From Sphingopyxis bauzanensis (GTDB lineage: Bacteria; Pseudomonadota; Alphaproteobacteria; Sphingomonadales; Sphingomonadaceae): a stretch of 64,000 nt of DNA. The notes under the pieces are model-generated. The model did not search any database. It saw nothing but the letters and a program-made list of their open reading frames with translations, and had not been told where the DNA came from. How positions within the stretch are numbered: position 1 is the first letter of the stretch; every line of letters begins with the position of its first letter. Positions 1 through 7,572 of the stretch are shown in pieces. The translations under genes and the position numbers were made by a program. Where the stretch lies: assembly GCF_002205675.1 (NCBI RefSeq), contig NZ_NISK01000007.1:1-64000 (forward strand), read 5' to 3'.

Positions 1-179
1 CCGAGGTCATATGGCGCCAACGGTCATGGCCGAGCGCATCGGCGGTCGAGATGGCGACCTTGAACTGGGTCGAATGGTTCAACAACCATCGCCTCTTCGG
101 CCCCATCGGATACATCCCGCCCGCCGAAGCTGAGGCCAATTACTATGCAACCGTTGAGACCCTCGATATGGTCGCATGA
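1..179 (+). pseudogene. IS3-family transposase OrfB, C-terminal end (cut by window edge)
   Basis: The frame beginning at base 3 reads to a TGA at 177-179 and encodes the typical C-terminus of an IS3-family OrfB integrase, including NWVEWFNNHRLFGPIGYIPP followed by AEAEANYYA. This part follows the DDE catalytic core, which lies outside the window. A matching terminal inverted repeat follows at 193-218. Whether the full gene is intact to the left cannot be seen. Confidence 0.85.
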
Positions 180-192
180 CTCAAACGAAACA

Positions 193-218
193 GCCTCCAG
201 AAAACCCGGGGCGCTTCA
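193..218 (+). repeat. Right terminal inverted repeat of the IS3-family element
   Basis: The sequence after the OrfB stop ends in CCCGGGGCGCTTCA. Its reverse complement begins TGAAGCGCCCCG, identical over 12 bases to the outer end of the repeat at 5881-5904, which precedes an IS3 OrfA start. The two ends therefore belong to the same or closely related IS3-family elements. Confidence 0.7.
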
Positions 219-312
219 CCTGGTTTCCGTTCAGGTCTGGTGGAAAAGAAAGGGGTGATCACACTAATCGACGGTCCTCCACGACCGAGACGGATTCGAT
301 CCATCCCCTTCC

Positions 313-344
313 GCCCGATCCGGGGTGGCCACCCCGGATCGGGC
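313..344. repeat. 32-bp perfect palindrome without a loop
   Basis: GCCCGATCCGGGGTGG (313-328) is followed directly by its exact reverse complement (329-344). There is no spacer, so as RNA it could not form a normal hairpin loop without opening central pairs. It lies in the 219-431 spacer between IS remnants; no gene was recognised there. Function is unknown. Confidence 0.9.
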
Positions 345-431
345 ATCCCTTAATGCCTAAAACCAGCGGAAAAGTCATAAGACAAGACGACCCCATCAGT
401 TCAAAGAAGCAGCTTCGCCAGATCGCCGAGA

Positions 432-656
432 GGGTGCTGTCAAAGCAAATGCACCTGATTGAAAAGTGAGCGGGCGCGGGTAGGGGATGCGTCATGCCCA
501 GACCTCGCAAACCAGCTAACGTACATCATCACAACTAGCCGGATGATCTCCGGCGACGAGTTGAAATAGCGAAACGGGCTGGTGGGATTCTTGGGTTTGG
601 GCATGGGGATCCCCTACCCGATTACGCAAACCGGTGCATTTGCTCTGACAGTGCCC
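432..656 (-). mobile_element. Internally deleted IS6-family element (MITE-like, about 225 bp)
   Basis: Two inward-facing terminal repeats bound this stretch: GGGTGCTGTCAAAG... at 432-455 and the reverse complement of 633-656, which begins GGGCACTGTCAGAG. They match at about 21 of 24 positions and share GCAAATGCACC. Inside, on the minus strand, lies only the N-terminus of an IS6-family transposase joined to a short tail. The catalytic core is missing. No 8-bp target duplication is visible at the edges. Confidence 0.7.
440..604 (-). pseudogene. IS6-family transposase, truncated 54-residue remnant
   Basis: Reading from ATG at 604 on the minus strand gives MPKPKNPTSPFRYFNSSPEI followed by IRLVVMMYV, the typical N-terminus of sphingomonad IS6-family transposases. 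The homology then stops and about 25 unrelated residues run to a TGA at 442-440, inside the far terminal repeat. The DDE domain is absent, so it cannot be an active transposase. Confidence 0.75.
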
Positions 657-775
657 TTCAAATGGACCGCCGGCCCAAACAAAATTATCGCCGCTGTCAA
701 AAGAGGGCACCAAGCGGTAGATTCTATCCACTATATCCGGCTAAGGGTTCTTGCCGGTCAATTTGAGGAGCGTTC

Positions 776-1378
776 ATGTCTGAGGATGCCAGAAAATCTA
801 GGAAAATGGCCAAGCTTTCAAAGGAAATCTGGCTGAAGTCTACACTAGATAAGGTAGGTGATGTAGGTGTCGCTTCTATTGAAGTAGAATCCTTGGCGAT
901 GGAGCTAAAAGTAACCAAGGGTAGTTTTTATTGGCATTTTCAGAGCAGGGATTCTCTTCTATCGGAAATGCTCAATTATTGGTATAATTCGGCTACCTTG
1001 GCAATTGGCTTGGTCGGAAAACGCGATTTCAACGACCCCCTGGATCGGTTGCGATACTTCTTCACCTTGGCTTTGAACAGAAGCCCGGACGTTCCTGGCG
1101 GCCCTATCGAGCAGGCGCTGCGTGAATGGGCACGCGTGTCCGACATTGCTGCGGAAATGACTAGGCGCGTTGATCAGGACCGAATCAGCTTGATATCCGA
1201 TGCCTATATTGAACTTGGTCAGAGCGAGGACCAGGCACGTCTGACAGCGGAAATGGCTCTCGCCCAGCTAATTGGCCTTAACATACTCATGCGATCGAAA
1301 AGCTTGCGGCACCATGCTGAAGGTACCAAAGCATTCCTCGAACTGTTCCTTTCGGCAAAGGTCGGAGAAGGTGTCTGA
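776..1378 (+). CDS. TetR/AcrR-family transcriptional regulator
   Basis: A 200-residue protein with an N-terminal helix-turn-helix (about residues 20-60; VESLAMELKVTKGSFYWHFQ is the recognition helix region) and an all-helical ligand domain containing GGPIEQALREWAR. This is the usual TetR length. TTGAGGAG lies a few bases before the ATG at 776. The coding sequence is more AT-rich than the genes further right, suggesting separate origin. It is flanked on both sides by IS remnants; an IS-like end begins exactly at its TGA stop. Its target gene is not identifiable, because all neighbours are mobile debris. Confidence 0.85.
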   Translation: MSEDARKSRKMAKLSKEIWLKSTLDKVGDVGVASIEVESLAMELKVTKGSFYWHFQSRDSLLSEMLNYWYNSATLAIGLVGKRDFNDPLDRLRYFFTLALNRSPDVPGGPIEQALREWARVSDIAAEMTRRVDQDRISLISDAYIELGQSEDQARLTAEMALAQLIGLNILMRSKSLRHHAEGTKAFLELFLSAKVGEGV

Positions 1379-1709
1379 CGTGCTCACCTGGAATGTGACC
1401 TGAAATGGGTAGAGTCCCGAGCCGCAAGGAGTCGGACGCATGAAGCGCAGCGGGTTCAGCGAAGAGCAAATTATCGGGATCTTGAAGGAGCAGGAGGCGG
1501 CCATGGCGATGGTGGGGGTATGCCGCTGCCACGGGGGCAGCCCTGCGACGTTTTACAAGTGGAAGTGGAAGTTTGGCGGCTTGGAAGTGTCGGAAGCCAA
1601 GCGGTTTCGCCCGCTCGAGGATGAGAACGCCAAGCTCAAGATTGTGCAGGGCGGTCGGATTCCCGATTCAGGTTGTCCTTGACCTGACGTGCTCCCCTGA
1701 AATGTGACC
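1376..1709 (+). repeat. Direct repeat of an IS end (1376-1400 and 1685-1709)
   Basis: Two 25-base copies beginning TGACGTGCTC and ending AATGTGACC match at 23 of 25 positions. The first copy starts at the TetR stop codon; the second follows the IS3 OrfA remnant. They look like the left ends of two related IS3-family elements, one nested in or replacing part of the other. Confidence 0.6.
1440..1682 (+). pseudogene. IS3-family OrfA, 5' fragment
   Basis: The reading frame starts MKRSGFSEEQIIGILKEQEA and continues with ATFYKWKWKFGGL and RPLEDENAKLK. This is the helix-turn-helix and leucine-zipper start of an IS3-family OrfA. Homology ends near base 1650, and the last 13 codons are unrelated before the stop. 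No OrfB follows in the same orientation, so the element is broken. Confidence 0.85.
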
Positions 1710-1801
1710 GCTTTTTGGTAGAGTCTGACGCAAGGTGCACTGCTACTGACCTGCACCCCGATGCTGGACCACTTGGCTGGCGGCCTTCCAGCGTGCGTGC
1801 A

Positions 1802-2186
1802 TCAGGGCGGGCCATGTGCCGCTGATGCCAACATGAGCGATATCGGCGGTTTGTTGCCGATCGCGCTGTGCGGTCGTACTTCGTTGTAGTCTCTACGCCA
1901 AGCCTCGCATTTTCGGACCGCGTCATCCAGGCTCATGAACCAATGCTGGTTCAGGCATTCCGCCCGGAACTTGCCGTTGAAGGACTCGATAAACGCATTA
2001 TCCGTTGGCTTGCCAGGCCGCGAGAAGTCGAGCGTCACTCCTTTCATGTAGGCCCACAGATCCAGCTCGCGGGATATAAACTCGCTGCCCTGATCAACCC
2101 GGATCGAGGCTGGATAGCCGACCTCGGCACAGACCCGTTCCAGTACTTCCACCACATCCGGAGCGCGGAAGCGGAACCGCGGAACT
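1802..2186 (-). pseudogene. IS3-family OrfB, 3' fragment (IS407-like)
   Basis: On the minus strand the frame encodes the end of the DDE integrase domain: IRVDQGSEFISRELDLWAY with the second catalytic Asp, and DNAFIESFNGKFRAECLN with the catalytic Glu, ending RPHSAIGNKPPISLML before a stop at 1802-1804. The frame stays open upstream, but homology stops near 2186 where a second, unrelated IS end begins. The N-terminal half is absent. Confidence 0.85.
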
Positions 2187-2217
2187 GATCTTCCCCCGTT
2201 TCGGCGGACACACTGGG

Positions 2218-2412
2218 TTATCCGGTCATGCTCTGCTCGGCTTGCTCGGGGGTTAGATACCCGAGGGCCGAGTGCATGCGGTGCCGGTTGTAATAGCATT
2301 CGATGTATCCGAACAGGGCCTGCCGCGCTTCGGCCTGCGTCGCCCATCGGCACTGATGGACAAGTTCGACCTTGAGGGTGTGGAAGAAGGTAACCGACCG
2401 GTTGTGGCCGCC
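2218..2412 (-). pseudogene. Second IS3-family OrfB, 3' fragment
   Basis: This minus-strand frame encodes FFHTLKVELVHQCRWAT, GYIECYYNRHRMHSALGYLT and PEQAEQ before a TAA at 2220-2218. It is the C-terminal end of another IS3-group OrfB, different from the fragment at 1802-2186. Homology fades near 2412, just before the left end of the IS66 element, which appears to have truncated it. Confidence 0.8.
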
Positions 2413-2493
2413 TGCCGGGGTGTGGGTTGAGAGCGTAAGAGACGTCCTTAAGGACGCCCATATGGACGTCCTGAACGAGAGTGAGGGACGGCG

Positions 2494-2865
2494 ATGGAGA
2501 TATTGGGCCGGGAACGGCGTCGTCGATGGACGCAAGCGCAGAAGCTGGAGATTCTCGGTGCTGTGGGGGCGAACGGCGAGCCGTTGGCCCGCGTTGCGCG
2601 GCGCTACGATGTGTCGCGAAGCCAGATTTATAATTGGCGCCATCAGTTCAAGAAGAGTGGACTGTTGCCCGCGATGGTTGGGCCGACCTTTTTACCGGTA
2701 GGCATCGGCGCTCCCATGCTGGAGGCGGAGCCCGCACTCGAACGCCGCATGGGCTCACCCTCCATTGTCGAGCTGTGCCTGGCGCAGGGCCGGCGCCTTC
2801 GCTTTGATAGTGGCATCGCGGCCGCTGCCTTGACCCGGCTCATCCGGTCGGTGGAAGCTGCATGA
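2494..2865 (+). CDS. tnpA: IS66 TnpA (accessory DNA-binding protein)
   Basis: A 123-residue protein. Residues about 10-50 form a helix-turn-helix (RRRRWTQAQKLEILGA, ARRYDVSRSQIYNWRHQFKK), as in IS66 OrfA proteins, which have the IS3-OrfA-like fold. Its stop overlaps the tnpB start by four bases (ATGA), giving translational coupling. The C-terminal half is less conserved, as usual for the family. It is required with TnpB and TnpC for IS66 transposition in characterised relatives. Confidence 0.9.
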   Translation: MEILGRERRRRWTQAQKLEILGAVGANGEPLARVARRYDVSRSQIYNWRHQFKKSGLLPAMVGPTFLPVGIGAPMLEAEPALERRMGSPSIVELCLAQGRRLRFDSGIAAAALTRLIRSVEAA

Positions 2866-3209
2866 TCGGACCAGGAACCGGCGTTCGGGTCTATCTCGCC
2901 TGCGGCGTCACGGACATGCGCAAAGGGATTTCGGGTCTCGCCATGCTCGCCCAGGTCGTGCTGCGGCAGCAAGCAACCAGCGGTGCCGTATTCGCCTTTC
3001 GGGGGCGGCGCGGCGACAGGCTGAAGCTGCTTTACTGGGATGGCCAAGGATTTTGCCTCTATTACAAGATCCTCGAGCGGGGCCGTTTTCCTTGGCCCTC
3101 TGCGGCCGACGGGACGGCGCGACTGACCTCGGCCCAGCTCGCCATGCTGTGGGAAGGGATCGACTGGAGGCGTCCGAACTGGGGCGCGCCGCCGGCACGC
3201 GCGGGGTAG
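2862..3209 (+). CDS. tnpB: IS66 TnpB
   Basis: A 115-residue protein with the conserved TnpB signature: GTGVRVYLACGVTDMRKGIS near the start, then FRGRRGDRLKLLYWDGQGFC and YYKILERGRFPWP. Length and motif order match the family (about 115-120 residues). Its biochemical role is unknown, but IS66 elements need it. The ATG at 2862 lies inside the end of tnpA. It is followed 63 bases later by tnpC. Confidence 0.93.
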   Translation: MIGPGTGVRVYLACGVTDMRKGISGLAMLAQVVLRQQATSGAVFAFRGRRGDRLKLLYWDGQGFCLYYKILERGRFPWPSAADGTARLTSAQLAMLWEGIDWRRPNWGAPPARAG

Positions 3210-3272
3210 GGTTTTCTACCTGAAAGCGCCTGTTTTTCTGGACTTTCTGGCTGTTTTTCGGTAGCAAAGGTC

Positions 3273-4901
3273 ATGCTGAACGCGGCATCTGATCTTCCCG
3301 AAGACCCGCATCTTCTCAAAGCGATGATCGCCGAGCTGCAGGCCGAGAACGCCAAGCTGACGACGACGCTGCACGCCCATGACCTGATCGTTCAAGCGCT
3401 CCGTTTGCAGATCGCCAAGCTGAAGAAGCAGGCCTTCGGCAAATCCTCCGAGAAGATCCAACGCGAGATCGAGCAACTCGAGCTCGCGCTCGAAGATGTG
3501 CTCGTCTCTGTCGCGCGGCAGGACCTTGTGACGAGCGACCAGGACGATCCGGACGAGGAGCCCGCGACCGCTTGTGCCGACACCAGCTCCAGGCCGCGTC
3601 CGTCCCGGCGCCCGCGCGTTGCGGCGGACACGCCGCGCGAACGCCGCGAACTCGATCCCGGCAACACCTGTCCGGATTGCGGGGGCAACCTACGCCTCGT
3701 CGGCGAAGACGTGAGCGAGATCCTCGAGTTGATCACGGCAAAGCTCAAGGTCATCGAAGTCGCCCGTCCGAAGAAGTCCTGCCGCTGCTGCGAGAAGATG
3801 GTCCAGGCGCCGGCCCCCAGCCGCCCGATCCCCGGCAGCATGGCCGGCGCGAGCCTCCTCGCCTATGTGCTGGTCTCCAAGTTCGACGACCATTTGCCGC
3901 TGTACCGCCAGCACGAGATCCTCGCGCGCATGGGCGTCGACATTCCGCGCAGCACGCTTGCCGACTGGTGTGGCCGCTCGATGCGGATCCTGCAGCCCGT
4001 GATCGATCGGATCGAGGCGTCGGTCCTGGGCAGCGACATTCTGCACGCCGACGACACACCCATCCGCGTGCTGGCTCCGGAACGCCGCACCAAGGGGATC
4101 GGCAAGGGCGTCAAGCAAGGTCGGATCTGGGCATATGTCTGCGATCAGCATCCCTGGGCCGGCGCCGCGCCGCCCGGCGTCGTCTATCGCTATGCGCCCG
4201 ACTGGAAAGCGGAGCATGTCCAAGACCATCTTCGCAACGCGAGCGGCATTCTCCAGGCCGATGCCTACAAAGGCTATGCGAAGCTCTACCAGCCCGGCGC
4301 TGACGGGAACCCGCGCTTCCGGGAAGCCGCCTGCTTTGCCCATTGGCGACGCGATTTCCACGACATCTGGACGTCGCAAAAATCCGGGATCGCGCACGAA
4401 GCGCTCGAGCGTATCGGGCAGCTCTATGACATCGAGCGCGAGATCATGGGCAAGCCCGCCGATATCCGCCGTGCCGTGCGCCAGGAACTGAGCAAACCCA
4501 AGCTCGAGGCTTTGCATGCCTGGGCCGAGACGCAGCTCACCCGGATCCCGGGCAAAGGGGATCTCGCCACGGCCTTTCGCTACGCCCTGGGGCGCTGGCA
4601 CGCGTTCAGCCTGTTCCTCGACGATGGCCGCGTCGCCATCGATAACAACGCCGCCGAACGCGCTGTCAGACCCATATGCCTGGGCAAGAAAAACTGGCTA
4701 TTCGCCGGATCCGAGTCCGGTGCCGAGACTCTCGCGCGTGCCATGACGCTCATCGAAAGTGCCAAGATGAACGGCCTCGATCCCCAAGCCTACATCGCCG
4801 ATCTGCTCGAGCGCATTCACGACCACAAGATCAACAGAATCGAAGAGTTGCTCCCATGGAACTGGGCGCCGCTGATCACGTCGCGAGCCGCGGCCGCCTG
4901 A
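3273..4901 (+). CDS. tnpC: IS66 TnpC transposase
   Basis: The 542-residue catalytic transposase. Residues about 10-75 form the coiled-coil/leucine-zipper region (LQAENAKLTTTL, LKKQAFGKSSEKIQ). A zinc-finger-like segment follows (CPDCGGNL and CRCCEKM). The DDE domain shows LHADDTPIRVL (first Asp), QADAYKGYAKLY (second Asp) and IDNNAAERAVRPICLGKKNW (Glu), all intact. The C-terminus carries the IS66 tail ending near LLPWNW. Full length for the family, so probably functional. Confidence 0.95.
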   Translation: MLNAASDLPEDPHLLKAMIAELQAENAKLTTTLHAHDLIVQALRLQIAKLKKQAFGKSSEKIQREIEQLELALEDVLVSVARQDLVTSDQDDPDEEPATACADTSSRPRPSRRPRVAADTPRERRELDPGNTCPDCGGNLRLVGEDVSEILELITAKLKVIEVARPKKSCRCCEKMVQAPAPSRPIPGSMAGASLLAYVLVSKFDDHLPLYRQHEILARMGVDIPRSTLADWCGRSMRILQPVIDRIEASVLGSDILHADDTPIRVLAPERRTKGIGKGVKQGRIWAYVCDQHPWAGAAPPGVVYRYAPDWKAEHVQDHLRNASGILQADAYKGYAKLYQPGADGNPRFREAACFAHWRRDFHDIWTSQKSGIAHEALERIGQLYDIEREIMGKPADIRRAVRQELSKPKLEALHAWAETQLTRIPGKGDLATAFRYALGRWHAFSLFLDDGRVAIDNNAAERAVRPICLGKKNWLFAGSESGAETLARAMTLIESAKMNGLDPQAYIADLLERIHDHKINRIEELLPWNWAPLITSRAAAA

Positions 4902-5197
4902 TGGCCACCGTCACCCACGTCTGCACCGTCGACTATGTTGCCAGGTTATTCGACGAGGATCCCGAGTTGCTGGATGCCATTCTCTCGAACAGCGACAACT
5001 TGACCTACGGCTCCGTCATCACCGTCCACACTGGCACGGATGAGGCCATCACAGCTCTCACTGACGACGGCATCGACGAACTGACGAACATGCTCAGCGA
5101 AGCACGCCTCACAACCACGGCCTGGCACCAGTTCCTCGATGACTTCGTCGATGATCCCGAACTCGCAGCCCGCCTCAAGACCTCGGCATCGCGTTAG
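4901..5197 (+). CDS. Small IS66-associated protein of unknown function
   Basis: A 98-residue acidic protein starting at an ATG that overlaps the tnpC stop (TGATG). It begins MATVTHVCTVDYVARLFDED and has no recognisable catalytic motif. Its position inside the element, between tnpC and the right end, and its coupling to tnpC indicate a passenger or accessory ORF of the IS. I recognise no function. An upstream in-frame extension exists, but it runs inside tnpC and is not the likely start. Confidence 0.7.
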   Translation: MATVTHVCTVDYVARLFDEDPELLDAILSNSDNLTYGSVITVHTGTDEAITALTDDGIDELTNMLSEARLTTTAWHQFLDDFVDDPELAARLKTSASR

Positions 5198-5343
5198 CAA
5201 TCGGACGGTTACCGATCAACGACGCCCTGGATCAGTTCCTGACATGATTACGCCTCGCTTGGCGAGATGGTGAAATCCGGCCGACTGCCCGGGCGGCGTC
5301 GAAACAGAAGAGAGAGCGGCGGCGGCCTGATCCCCTTCTATCC

Positions 5344-5556
5344 GTGACGGGCGAACTGCACGACTGGTTCCTGGCCGAGCCATGGCGGACCGGGCGTGAA
5401 CTGCTGGACAAGTTGCAGGCCGTCCATCCCGGAGAACATCCCGACGCCCTGCTTCGGACGGTGCAAAGACGCCTGAAGATCTGGCGCGCAGAGCAAGCGC
5501 ATCAACTGGTGTTCGGCCCAATGGCGCAGACGCCAAGCGTCTCCATGGCGAGCTGA
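5344..5556 (+). pseudogene. IS21-like transposase (IstA) fragment
   Basis: The 70-codon frame contains GRELLDKLQAVHPGEHPDAL and LRTVQRRLKIWRAEQAHQLV. This matches the segment of IS21-type transposases where a short helical domain with the LRT(L/V)QRR motif precedes the rest of the protein. No catalytic domain and no istB ATPase follow. The fragment is followed by a long hairpin and by repeats resembling IS21 ends. Confidence 0.6.
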
Positions 5557-5558
5557 CG

Positions 5559-5630
5559 CTGGAGGGGCGATGGGCGGCTACGCTTCGGCAATATCGCAGG
5601 CCTGCGCTTCGCCGCCCATCGCCCCTCCAG
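5559..5630. repeat. Long inverted repeat with 20-bp perfect arms
   Basis: CTGGAGGGGCGATGGGCGGC at 5559-5578 is the exact reverse complement of 5611-5630, with a 32-base loop that itself contains a CGCTTCG repeat. There is no T-run after it, so it does not look like a standard intrinsic terminator. It lies directly after the IS21-like fragment. Confidence 0.85.
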
Positions 5631-5640
5631 CCCAAATATG

Positions 5641-5700
5641 CTACGGGAGCATTTACCTGAGGCAACTGAAGGTAACTTCGGGAGCATGAATGAATGAGGC
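5641..5700 (+). repeat. Repeated IS21-type terminal sequences
   Basis: Two imperfect direct repeats occur: ACGGGAGCATTTACCTGAGGCA near 5643-5664 and TCGGGAGCATGAATGAATGAGGCA near 5678-5701 (each quoted only as landmarks). IS21 elements typically end in such multiple short terminal repeats, which bind the transposase. With the IstA-like fragment upstream this suggests one end of a decayed IS21 copy. Confidence 0.45.
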
Positions 5701-5779
5701 AATACGTGTTCTCACCTTGATTGTCGCGCAGCATCGGTTGGCACTCCGGCGCGCTTGCCGCTGTTCACCTCCGCCTTCT

Positions 5780-5851
5780 TCACCCGTCCAGCATCATGCG
5801 CACCGCACGCTGGCGCACCTCAGGTGCAAACTTGTTCGTTGTCTTGCTCAT
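5780..5851 (-). pseudogene. IS3-family OrfA, N-terminal stub
   Basis: On the minus strand an ATG at 5851 gives MSKTTNKFAPEVRQRAVRMM followed by LDG and a stop. This is the well-known start of a large group of IS3-family OrfA proteins, cut after 23 residues by a premature stop. The terminal repeat of the element lies just upstream at 5881-5904. The rest of the element is absent. Confidence 0.8.
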
Positions 5852-5880
5852 AACAGGCCCTTTCTCTCAGGAGTTGGGGC

Positions 5881-5904
5881 CTCCGGCAGTCTCGGGGCGC
5901 TTCA
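5881..5904 (-). repeat. Left terminal inverted repeat of an IS3-family element
   Basis: Read on the minus strand the sequence begins TGAAGCGCCCCGAGACTGCC, preceding the OrfA stub at 5851. Its first 12 bases equal the outer end of the repeat at 193-218. It marks the right edge of the IS-rich region; the catabolic genes begin about 180 bases further on. Confidence 0.7.
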
Positions 5905-6082
5905 CTTCATATTCGACGGCGTATACGACCATGCCTTCGACAAACGATTTTAACCGGTGCAACTGAGGCCGAGCCAGCAAACCCAAGCATACACCGCTAC
6001 GATCGCGACATCATCGATCGGAGAAAGATGCAAAAACCCCTCTTGACGGTCACGCTATTTAGTCGACCGTTACAAGTCCACG

Positions 6083-7291
6083 TTATTTTACCAGGTCCTT
6101 GGATATGACCTCGCGCTGGATTTCGGAGGCGCCGCCGAAAATAGTGCCCGCCAAACCGTTCAGATGCCTACCGACTATTGCCCAACCGTGTTCTGGCACG
6201 GGAGCCTCATTGGAAACTGCGAATGCTGGACCATCGAATGCCAAATCAGGCAGCGCATGGGGCCCAAGGGCTTCCACCGAAGCTTTTTCGATCTCTTGGA
6301 GAAGCTCAGAGGCGAGCGTCTTGATGAGCGAAGCTGACGTGCCGAGACGTTCTCCGGTCTGTCGCTTTGCGACTAGCCGCATGTCTAGCGCTTCGAGCGC
6401 CATCACTCGCGCCTCCAGTTCGCCCAATCGAAATTGCCTATCTTTTTCGTCAATCAGGCGACTGCCATGGGAATCGCCGACTTCGTTCCGCAGGACATTC
6501 TTGAATCGCTCAAGCGCCACGCGCGATCGAACGGATGGCGCGCCGCCGCCTCGTTCGAATTCAAGCAGGTACTTGGCCTGGTTCCAGCCTTTTCCTTCTT
6601 CACCAACGAGGTTTTCGACCGGCACGCGAACGTCGTCGAAGAACACCTGGTTAACTTCATGATCGCCGCCAAGAGTAATGATCGGTCGAACCGAAACACC
6701 CGGTGATTTCATGTCGATGAGGAGAAAGCTGATCCCTTGCTGCTGCCGTTCCTCCGGCGACGTGCGCGCGAGCACGAAGATCATGTTCGCGAAATGCGCA
6801 TGGGTCGTCCAGATCTTTTCACCGGTGACGATGTAATGATCGCCATCCCGCACGGCCTTCGTCTTCAGGCTGGAAAGGTCAGAGCCGGCGCCAGGCTCGG
6901 AAAAGCCCTGGCACCAGTAGTCTTCGCCGGATCGAATGCGAGGTAGATAGAACTCCTTCTGCCAGGGTGAACCGAACTCGCAGATGACTGGTCCGACGAG
7001 ATTGATTCCCATGGGCGCGACGGCAGGAGCGCCACAGAGTGATGCCTCGCTCTCATAGATATATCGCTGCATGGGAGACCAGCCACATCCGCCGTATTCC
7101 CGAGGCCAGGCATGGGTAATCCAGCCCTTCCGGAATAGCGCCTGATGCCATTCTTTTGACCAGGGGGGATCGACGAATACGCCGGTGGATAACCGACTCG
7201 CGCGACGGACGTCCGCCGACAGATGCTCCTCAAGGAAGGATAACACTTCCCGACGGAATTCGAGATCCTCTGGGGCTAGATCAATATCCAA
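6083..7291 (-). CDS. Acyl-CoA dehydrogenase
   Basis: A 402-residue flavoprotein with all three acyl-CoA dehydrogenase domains: N-terminal helices, middle beta-barrel with WCQGFSEPGAGSDLSSLKTK (FAD/substrate-binding signature) and EKIWTTHAHFANMIFVLART, and a C-terminal helical domain ending GTIFGGASEIQREVISKD. It should form a trans-enoyl-CoA from an acyl-CoA and pass electrons to ETF. It belongs to the group common in steroid and terpenoid side-chain pathways (inference from GAGSD/WTTHAH context). It lies 281 bases downstream of the enoyl-CoA hydratase on the same strand, so a shared transcript is possible. Confidence 0.92.
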   Translation of the reverse strand: MDIDLAPEDLEFRREVLSFLEEHLSADVRRASRLSTGVFVDPPWSKEWHQALFRKGWITHAWPREYGGCGWSPMQRYIYESEASLCGAPAVAPMGINLVGPVICEFGSPWQKEFYLPRIRSGEDYWCQGFSEPGAGSDLSSLKTKAVRDGDHYIVTGEKIWTTHAHFANMIFVLARTSPEERQQQGISFLLIDMKSPGVSVRPIITLGGDHEVNQVFFDDVRVPVENLVGEEGKGWNQAKYLLEFERGGGAPSVRSRVALERFKNVLRNEVGDSHGSRLIDEKDRQFRLGELEARVMALEALDMRLVAKRQTGERLGTSASLIKTLASELLQEIEKASVEALGPHALPDLAFDGPAFAVSNEAPVPEHGWAIVGRHLNGLAGTIFGGASEIQREVISKDLVK

Positions 7292-7572
7292 GTTTACCTA
7301 ACCTTCCATGTTTCAGCCATGCCCCCGCAGAAAACGTGACAAAGCGCTTCGAACCAATAGTGGTCAACCGACGTTGCCGCTAAATTGCGCGATTTCTCCA
7401 GTGATACCAAGGTGCCGGGATGCCGATGCACCACACCTTGAAATATCCGGCTACGTTCCCGGTTTAACCGGAATGCGATGAGCCATACCCATCCTATCCT
7501 AGCATAAGACAGACCGGCAATAGCCACCGCCTTAGCCTTACCTAATTAATATAACGCGTATCAAAATTTAAG
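7292..7572. other. Non-coding spacer with a small palindrome
   Basis: 281 bases between the two minus-strand genes. It contains CCGGTTTAACCGG at 7459-7471 (6-bp arms around one base), which could be an operator or merely chance. A 77-codon minus-strand frame here has no recognisable homology and is not called. Confidence 0.4.

Larger units (their letters stand above)
2435..5212 (+). mobile_element. IS66-family insertion sequence, apparently complete
   Basis: The element carries the three canonical IS66 genes in order (tnpA, tnpB, tnpC) plus a small downstream ORF joined to tnpC by a TGATG overlap. The left end is taken at GTAAGAGACGTCC (2435) and the right end at GGACGGTTAC (5203-5212), because IS66 ends usually start with GTAA. 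These edges are inferred, and no 8-bp target duplication is obvious. All three main reading frames are open, so the element may be active. Confidence 0.7.

Noticed and set aside
3690..4601. 303-codon minus-strand open frame inside the IS66 transposase gene
   Set aside because: It is antisense to an intact tnpC with all catalytic motifs, has no family motif of its own, and results from high GC third positions.
5559..5630. Intrinsic terminator
   Set aside because: The stem is strong but no T-run follows, the loop is 32 bases, and no active gene precedes it.
7294..7527. 77-codon minus-strand frame between acyl-CoA dehydrogenase and enoyl-CoA hydratase
   Set aside because: No recognisable domain, no good ribosome site; treated as spacer.
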